Origin: DASZQL01 sp964391865
Lineage (GTDB): Bacteria > Planctomycetota > Phycisphaerae > Phycisphaerales > UBA1924
Direction of reading: 5' to 3'
Assembly (NCBI GenBank): GCA_964391865.1
Contig: CAYMNQ010000005.1
Span: forward strand, 248,001 to 312,000
DNA length: 64,000 nt
Shown here: positions 59,967 to 64,000 of the stretch, one piece after another
Position numbering within the stretch: position 1 is the first letter of the stretch
Layout: every line of letters starts with the position of its first letter
Translations under genes and position numbers: made by a program
The notes under the pieces: generated by a model
Database searches by the model: none
The model's input: only the letters and a program-made list of their open reading frames with translations
Told to the model about the DNA's origin: nothing

Positions 59967-61090
59967 GTGATGCAGGCCCGCCGATCAAGGCTCGCCGATT
60001 GATGCCCGCGGCAGGTGCGGCGTTGATGCTCGCCGCGTCATACATCTCATGCGACTCATGGGACGTATCGCCATGCTTCGTACAAACCGCATCCGCGGAA
60101 CCCACCGGCGTCGAGGCCCCGCTCGCCGCTTCCGCCGTAACCGCCGGCACTCTGTCCACCGAGCCCTGGACCTTCGCCGGCCAATCGGGGCAGATCATCC
60201 GCACGCAGCACTACCGCATCTACACCACTGAGAAGAACCAGATTCTTCGCGAGCGCATGTCGAGCGTCGCGGAGCACGCGCTGACGCACTACCGCACCGC
60301 GATCGTACGCCTGCCCGCCCCGCCGCAGCGGCTCGACACGTACCTCATGGACACGCGCCCGCAGTGGGAAGCCGTGACCAAACTGCTCATGCCCGAGCAG
60401 TCGGAGCAGCTCACGAAGATCCAGCGCGGCGGGTTCGCCTCCCGCGGCATCGGGGTTTACTACGACCTCGGCTTGTACGACACCATGGCGATCGCCGCCC
60501 ACGAAGGATGGCACCAGTACACCCAGCGCACGTTCAAGCAGCCGCTGCCGGTGTGGCTCGAGGAGGGGCTTGCGACGTTCATGGAGGGGCACCGCTGGGT
60601 GAACTCGACGCCCGAGTTCCGTAGTTGGACCAACATCGAGCGCTTCGACCAGCTCCGCAAAGCTGTCGAGGATGACAAGCTCGCCGACCTGCCGACACTG
60701 CTCGAAAGCTCACCGCAGACGTTCCTCGGCTCGGTGGACGGCAGCCTGCTCAACTACTACGCCCAAGTTTGGGCGCTTACCCATTTCCTCAATGAGGGCG
60801 AGAGCGGCAAGTACCGGCAAGCCCTCCGCGACCTTCTGACCGACGCATCCGAGGGCAATCTGGGCAAGGTGCTCTCGATCCGGCTCTCCGCTCGGAGCAG
60901 CCAGATGGCGCTGGCGACCCGATCCGGTCCTTCGGTGTTTCTGGCGTACTTTAATGCGGATGTCGAGGCCGCCGGTCGGGAGTTCGAGCGGTTCGTGCGC
61001 CAGCTCGTGATATCGGGCAGCCGGGATCACATCGTGGCGGGGCGCTCTCCATTTGCAGCGTCGGGCGGCCGCCCGTCATCCGCTCGTTGA
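59963..61090 (+). CDS. Secreted zinc metalloprotease-like protein (DUF1570 type)
   Basis: A 375-residue protein whose ATG overlaps the valS stop by 4 nt. The N-terminal segment is a signal-peptide-like region (about 14-45, with Cys in ASYISCDSW that could be a lipobox, although not canonical). The core has HEGWH at 180-184 within AIAAHEGWHQYTQ, followed by PVWLEEGLATFMEGH, the Glu-rich third-ligand region of gluzincin-type peptidases, as in DUF1570. It should be a zinc peptidase, but a protease function is not shown. The tail is Ser/Arg-rich. Confidence 0.75.
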   Translation: MSDAGPPIKARRLMPAAGAALMLAASYISCDSWDVSPCFVQTASAEPTGVEAPLAASAVTAGTLSTEPWTFAGQSGQIIRTQHYRIYTTEKNQILRERMSSVAEHALTHYRTAIVRLPAPPQRLDTYLMDTRPQWEAVTKLLMPEQSEQLTKIQRGGFASRGIGVYYDLGLYDTMAIAAHEGWHQYTQRTFKQPLPVWLEEGLATFMEGHRWVNSTPEFRSWTNIERFDQLRKAVEDDKLADLPTLLESSPQTFLGSVDGSLLNYYAQVWALTHFLNEGESGKYRQALRDLLTDASEGNLGKVLSIRLSARSSQMALATRSGPSVFLAYFNADVEAAGREFERFVRQLVISGSRDHIVAGRSPFAASGGRPSSAR

Positions 61091-61282
61091 GGCCAGCGGC
61101 TCGAGCGCGGATAACGATATCGGACCAAACGGGGCGCGGGCCGCGCATTTCGCCGCGCATGATCCGCGCTTTGACTGAACACGACTCGCCGCCCGGCATC
61201 TTCGGGGCAGAATGGCGGAACCTGGGCACTTTTGCCGCGTATGCCTAGGCGTCCGAACCACGAATCTTGCTAGTTAAACGGC

Positions 61283-61311
61283 TTGCTTCGCCGAAGAATG
61301 GATTGTATTGT
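61283..61311 (+). promoter_or_regulatory. Predicted sigma70-type promoter
   Basis: TTGCTT (-35, 61283-61288) and TATTGT (-10, 61306-61311) are separated by exactly 17 nt, in a stretch of lower GC than the surroundings. It is directed to the right, into a 180-nt region without a CDS. The start would fall at about 61318. Confidence 0.5.
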
Positions 61312-61317
61312 TGAAAT

Positions 61318-61490
61318 GACTAGGGCGGTCCATCAATCTCGTGAATTCCGTCCTCAGTGAGGGATGCGGCTGTGTCTGCCGCGTCGGCTGCCGTGCCGGA
61401 CGATATCGGTACGGGTGCTGCTCACGTTTCCCCAAGGCTTCCCTCTTACTCAACGCCCCGGGCTTGCAGCCATGCAAGTCTGGGGTTTTT
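61318..61490 (+). ncRNA. Candidate small RNA between promoter and intrinsic terminator
   Basis: About 170 nt starting after a sigma70-like promoter and ending in a U-run terminator, with no CDS in either strand that looks real. Foldable parts: GCGGC / GCCGC hairpin around TGTGTCT (61366-61382), CCGTGCCG / CGGTACGG hairpin (61391-61413) and an outer GTGAG / CTCAC pairing (61357-61361 with 61421-61425), making a three-way junction. It does not match 6S, SRP, RNase P or tmRNA cores that I know. It lies in the 523-bp gap 61091-61613 between two plus-strand genes. Confidence 0.4.
61456..61490 (+). terminator. Intrinsic terminator
   Basis: A 13-bp stem (61456-61468 with 61473-61485, two G-U pairs), 4-nt loop, then TTTTT at 61486-61490. 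It stands 366 nt past the upstream metalloprotease stop and 124 nt before the next gene, so it terminates something inside the gap rather than either gene. Classical terminators are otherwise scarce in this window. Confidence 0.75.
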
Positions 61491-61613
61491 CGTTCGGACC
61501 GGCGCGTTTCAATGCTGATCGGCCACAGCACTAGCTCACGCGGCGATCGACGGACGAGCCGATCGGAGTGACCCCCGGCTGTAACCGCACGCCGCCGTCG
61601 GCATAATGCTGAT

Positions 61614-62339
61614 ATGCCATCCGACTTCAACACCCTGCACGCGGTCGTCACCGGCGGGACCGGGGCGCTCGGCTCCGCTGTCGTGTCGCAGTTGCTCGAC
61701 GCCGGCGCGCACGTTCATGTGCCCGTCTTTCACCTGAAGGAACTCGAGCGCTGCCCGTTCAAGGACGATGCACGCGTGCGCCTCGCGCCGGGCGTTGATC
61801 TGCGCTCGGATGAATCCGTCGAGGGGTTCTACCGCGATGTGCCGGCGCTCTTCACCTCAATCCATATCGCCGGCGGATTCGGGATGGCGGGGGTCGCCGA
61901 CACTCGCGGCGGGCAGCTTTCCGATCTGCTGGACATGAACGCGCTGACGGCGTTCAACTGCTGCCGAGAGGCGGTGAAGCGCATCAGGTCGTCCGGCGCT
62001 CGTCCGGCGCGCGGGCCGGTGGGCACGATCGTCAACGTCGGCGCGCGGCCCGGGGCTTCGCCGACCCTCGGCGGCGGGATGGTCGCGTACACGATGAGCA
62101 AAGCCGCCGTCGGCGCGCTGACACAGTCGCTCGCGGAGGAAGTGCGGGCCGAGGGGATCTGGGTGAACGCGGTGCTGCCGTCGATTATCGATACGCCAGC
62201 GAACCGCGCCGCCATGCCCGGCGCGGATCACTCGAAATGGCCTACGCCGTCTGAGATTGCGGCGGCGATTCTGCGCCTCGCGTCACCCGCGAATTCGCTC
62301 ACGAGCGGGGCGCTGGTTCCGGTGTTCGGACGGGCGTGA
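61614..62339 (+). CDS. Short-chain dehydrogenase/reductase
   Basis: A 241-residue SDR with the nucleotide motif TGGTGALG (about residues 14-21) and the YxxxK site YTMSK. The usual catalytic Ser before the Tyr is not at its normal place: the strand reads IVNVGARPGASP, as in some divergent SDRs. The substrate and cofactor (NAD or NADP) are unclear; the Thr/Gly-rich start and GGFGMAGV loop are ordinary. The ATG at 61614 lies 124 nt after the terminator. Confidence 0.82.
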   Translation: MPSDFNTLHAVVTGGTGALGSAVVSQLLDAGAHVHVPVFHLKELERCPFKDDARVRLAPGVDLRSDESVEGFYRDVPALFTSIHIAGGFGMAGVADTRGGQLSDLLDMNALTAFNCCREAVKRIRSSGARPARGPVGTIVNVGARPGASPTLGGGMVAYTMSKAAVGALTQSLAEEVRAEGIWVNAVLPSIIDTPANRAAMPGADHSKWPTPSEIAAAILRLASPANSLTSGALVPVFGRA

Positions 62340-62399
62340 CGCAAGACCGATCGAGCGGGGCACTCTGGAACGTTCGCTCACGCGTCGCGTCTCGTTTTC

Positions 62400-63839
62400 T
62401 CAGATCGTGTGTCCGCCGCCGCCCAGCGCCTTCTCGACCTTTGTCTTCCACTCGGCGTAGCCGTCGCGGCCCATCAGGCCGAACGTCGCGACCTTGCCGG
62501 TTTCGACCGCGGGTTGGTCATACGCATCGATGCCGAGCATCAAGCCGACGTAGCTGGTCGTGATTTCCCAAAGCTGGATGAACTGCCCGACGTGCTTCGC
62601 ATCCACGCCGCCGCTCGGCGTGCCGGGGAACTCGATCGTGAAGTTCGGGCGCTGGCTCTCGACGAGCGCGTACTCCGTCGCCTTCTTCTCGGCGTTCAGC
62701 AGCGTGCCGAACTTCGAGCCTTCGAGATACTTGATCGCGTCGACGCCCAGCCCGGTGGGGATCGGCAGTTCTTCCTTGCCGAAGTCGTTCACCTGCACCA
62801 GCCCGAACACCTTATCGTTTGGGCCTTCACGGTAGAGCTGCACCTGCGAGTGCTGGTCGGTGGTGCCGAGCGCCTTGACGGGCGTGAAGCCGGCGAAGAC
62901 TTCCTTGCCGCTCCTGTCGTGGCGCTTGCCGAGCGATTCGGCCCAGAGCTGGCGGTACCAGTCTGCGAGGAGGTAGAGCTGGTTGCAATAGGGCATCATC
63001 ACATGGATGGTCTTGCCCTTCTCGGTTCCGAGGCGGTGGAGCAGCGTGGCGAGCATCGCCGCGGGGTTTTTCTGGAGGTCGGGATCGCAGCAGCGCTTGT
63101 CCATCTCAGCCGCGCCGTCGAGGAGCGCATCGATATCGATCCCCGCCATCGCGGCAGAGAATAGCCCGACCGGCGACAGCACACTGAAGCGCCCGCCCAC
63201 GCCGTCCGGCACCGGGAGCGTCACATACCCGTTGTCGTTGCAGATCTTCCGCATCGTGCCCTTCGCGGGGTCGGTGACGGCGACGATGTTCGCCGCGTGC
63301 TTCTCGCGCCCGAGCGCGTTGATGAGCAGCGAGCGGATGGTCATGAACTGGGCGGCGGTCTCGGCCGTTTCGCCCGACTTGCTGACGACGTTGAAGAGCG
63401 TCCGCCCGATCCCGCCGTGGGCTTCGCAGAATTTCAGCACCCCGCCGAAGTACGCCGGATCGACGTTATCAACGACAAACACGCGCGGCATGCCGCGGCG
63501 CTCTTCGTTGCTCAGCAGGTTCCACGTCGAGGGGTTCAGCGCCGACTGCAGCGCGATGTTGCCCAGCGCGCTCCCGCCGATGCCGAGGACGACCATGTTG
63601 TCGAACTTCCCGCGGCACTTCTCCGCCGCTTGCTTCACGTCGCTCAGGTGCTCGCGCCGCATCGGATCAAAGGGCAGCGAGCGCCACCGCTCCCAGCCGG
63701 TACCCTTCGTCTGTTCGAGCGCGGCGGTGAGTTCCGCGGCGCGCTTCGCGCTCGCCGAACCCGGCGCGATCGACGCGGGGTCAAGGCCGTGCGAACCAAC
63801 TCGGGATGACAGGCAGCCGGCGAAGTGGAGTTTCAGCAT
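62400..63839 (-). CDS. pgi: Glucose-6-phosphate isomerase
   Basis: Interconverts glucose 6-phosphate and fructose 6-phosphate in glycolysis and gluconeogenesis. The 479-residue protein has VVLGIGGSALGNIALQSAL and VVSKSGETAETAAQF (phosphate-binding), GTTDQHSQVQLYREG (catalytic His region) and QLWAESLGKRHD (catalytic Glu of the PGI signature). It belongs to the shorter bacterial type near 450-480 residues. It converges on the SDR gene with 60 bp between stops. The 160 bp to the right edge hold no gene. Confidence 0.96.
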   Translation of the reverse strand: MLKLHFAGCLSSRVGSHGLDPASIAPGSASAKRAAELTAALEQTKGTGWERWRSLPFDPMRREHLSDVKQAAEKCRGKFDNMVVLGIGGSALGNIALQSALNPSTWNLLSNEERRGMPRVFVVDNVDPAYFGGVLKFCEAHGGIGRTLFNVVSKSGETAETAAQFMTIRSLLINALGREKHAANIVAVTDPAKGTMRKICNDNGYVTLPVPDGVGGRFSVLSPVGLFSAAMAGIDIDALLDGAAEMDKRCCDPDLQKNPAAMLATLLHRLGTEKGKTIHVMMPYCNQLYLLADWYRQLWAESLGKRHDRSGKEVFAGFTPVKALGTTDQHSQVQLYREGPNDKVFGLVQVNDFGKEELPIPTGLGVDAIKYLEGSKFGTLLNAEKKATEYALVESQRPNFTIEFPGTPSGGVDAKHVGQFIQLWEITTSYVGLMLGIDAYDQPAVETGKVATFGLMGRDGYAEWKTKVEKALGGGGHTI

Positions 63840-64000
63840 GATGCAAAGGTTATCGGAGGAGTGAAGGGTGCGTGTTCAATGGGATGCCGAGGATGCCCGA
63901 AGGAAGCGGGGATTTGGCGGGGAGCTGGGGATCGATGTCGCGGCAATTTGTTGCAGTTCGGGTTTCGGGTGTCGGGCTCCGGGTTGGCGCGCCGGGAGGG

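Noticed and set aside
1..64000. Insertion sequences, prophage or integrons
   Set aside because: No transposase, integrase or phage structural gene was recognised anywhere in the window.

Overview
The window is high-GC chromosomal DNA from a Gram-negative bacterium, most likely a planctomycete of the class Phycisphaerae. The indications are two secreted proteins ending in dockerin-like EF-hand tails (22919-24508 and 43329-45995), a small EPFQPFR-type protein at 7919-8167, tandem CPRCGYD zinc-ribbon membrane proteins, an ECF sigma operon and a Ser/Thr kinase of planctomycete style. FtsI and RsmH imply peptidoglycan, and KdtA implies an LPS outer membrane. The phylum call is inference, since no rRNA is present. 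I see no insertion sequence, prophage or CRISPR array.

Layout: 1-4441 is part of a division and cell-wall cluster on the minus strand (rsmH, a LysM protein, an FtsL-like protein, ftsI running off the left edge). 4576-13899 holds a TlpA-like thioredoxin protein, a Tat-exported FAD enzyme, an M29 aminopeptidase, two OmpH/Skp-like proteins, lipB and a glycogen-synthase-like glycosyltransferase. 14640-25554 has trxB, a large planctomycete-type unknown, an amidohydrolase, ald, a GT4 glycosyltransferase, a sirtuin, a secreted nuclease-like protein and psuG. 25637-37706 has tRNA-Val, kdtA-proB, an esterase, thiL with a tsaE-yacG fusion, an MFS and an AI-2E-type transporter, and recQ. 37707-42007 is a low-GC intergenic stretch, a LuxR-type regulator and two paralogous zinc-ribbon membrane proteins. 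42027-51451 has glyA, a giant repeat protein, trmL, a DUF488 gene with a kinase, tRNA-Phe, and a sigma factor operon. 51530-63839 has an S9 oligopeptidase, queD-queE, a TPR protein, valS with a DUF1570-like metalloprotease, a candidate small RNA, an SDR enzyme and pgi.

Most genes are housekeeping and show tight coupling: 1-16 nt overlaps at thiL/tsaE, sigma/anti-sigma-like/third gene, valS/metalloprotease and sir2/nuclease. Most intergenic gaps hold GC-rich hairpin repeats that fall into several recognisable families. Several of these families also occur inside genes, in frame: three copies in valS, one in lipB, one in trmL. Another copy supplies the stop codon of lipB. This spread of palindromic or tandem intergenic repeats into essential-type genes is the most unusual signal here. 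The second is a promoter-to-terminator unit without a CDS at 61283-61490, which looks like an undescribed small RNA gene.
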